The notes under the pieces: generated by a model
What the model was told of the DNA's origin: nothing
The model's input: only the letters and a program-made list of their open reading frames with translations
Databases searched by the model: none
Made by a program: the position numbers and the translations under genes
DNA from: Caryophanales bacterium
Lineage (GTDB): Bacteria; Bacillota_I; Bacilli_A; RFN20; CAG-288
Direction: 5' to 3'
Assembly: GCA_021621525.1 (NCBI GenBank)
Contig: JAJVUU010000081.1
Location: 1 to 6,650, forward strand
DNA: 6,650 nt
Shown here: piece after piece, positions 6,650 through 6,650 of the stretch
How positions within the stretch are numbered: position 1 is the first letter of the stretch
Layout of the letters: each line of letters begins with the position of its first letter

Positions 6650-6650
6650 T

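Noticed and set aside
1..6650. CRISPR arrays, tRNA or rRNA genes, insertion sequences, attachment sites
   Set aside because: Coding sequence fills nearly all of the window. I saw no spaced direct repeats, no transposase frames, no terminal inverted repeats and no structured RNA signatures.

Overview
This window is the inside of a surface-polysaccharide (capsule, exopolysaccharide or O-antigen-like) biosynthesis locus. Every supported gene lies on the minus strand, so the cluster reads from right to left. The family content, Shine-Dalgarno signals, moderate-to-low GC and AT-rich glycosyltransferases suggest a low-GC Bacillota, possibly an Erysipelotrichia or Clostridia relative. That placement is inference; nothing here fixes the genus.

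In transcription order: (1) about 107 bases of leader (6544-6650), with a GC-rich palindrome at its outer end, possibly the tail of an upstream gene, and a good -10 box only 8 nt from the next start codon; (2) a 496-residue multi-spanning O-antigen polymerase/ligase-family protein (Wzy-like); (3) a 64-base AT-rich gap with a possible weak internal promoter; (4) a GT2-family glycosyltransferase resembling rhamnosyltransferases; (5) the complete dTDP-L-rhamnose pathway in the order rfbA-rfbC-rfbD-rfbB (RmlA-RmlC-RmlD-RmlB); (6) a short, AT-rich GT2 glycosyltransferase; (7) 45 bases at the left edge that either begin another gene or continue the glycosyltransferase past a stop codon.

From the second gene onward the junctions are very tight (4-base overlap, 12-base gap, 4-base overlap, 1-base gap, 3-base gap), which indicates one translationally coupled operon. 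RfbA makes dTDP-glucose, RfbB dehydrates it, RfbC epimerises it and RfbD reduces it to dTDP-L-rhamnose. At least one flanking glycosyltransferase probably uses that donor to build a repeat unit, which the Wzy-like protein would polymerise outside the membrane. No initiating phosphoglycosyltransferase, complete flippase, chain-length regulator or regulator gene is visible, so the locus must extend beyond both edges.

I found no evidence for a wholly new system. The points most worth checking are the ambiguous 3' end of the left glycosyltransferase, the possibly leaderless start of the polymerase gene, and the base-composition break between the rhamnose cassette and its flanking glycosyltransferases.
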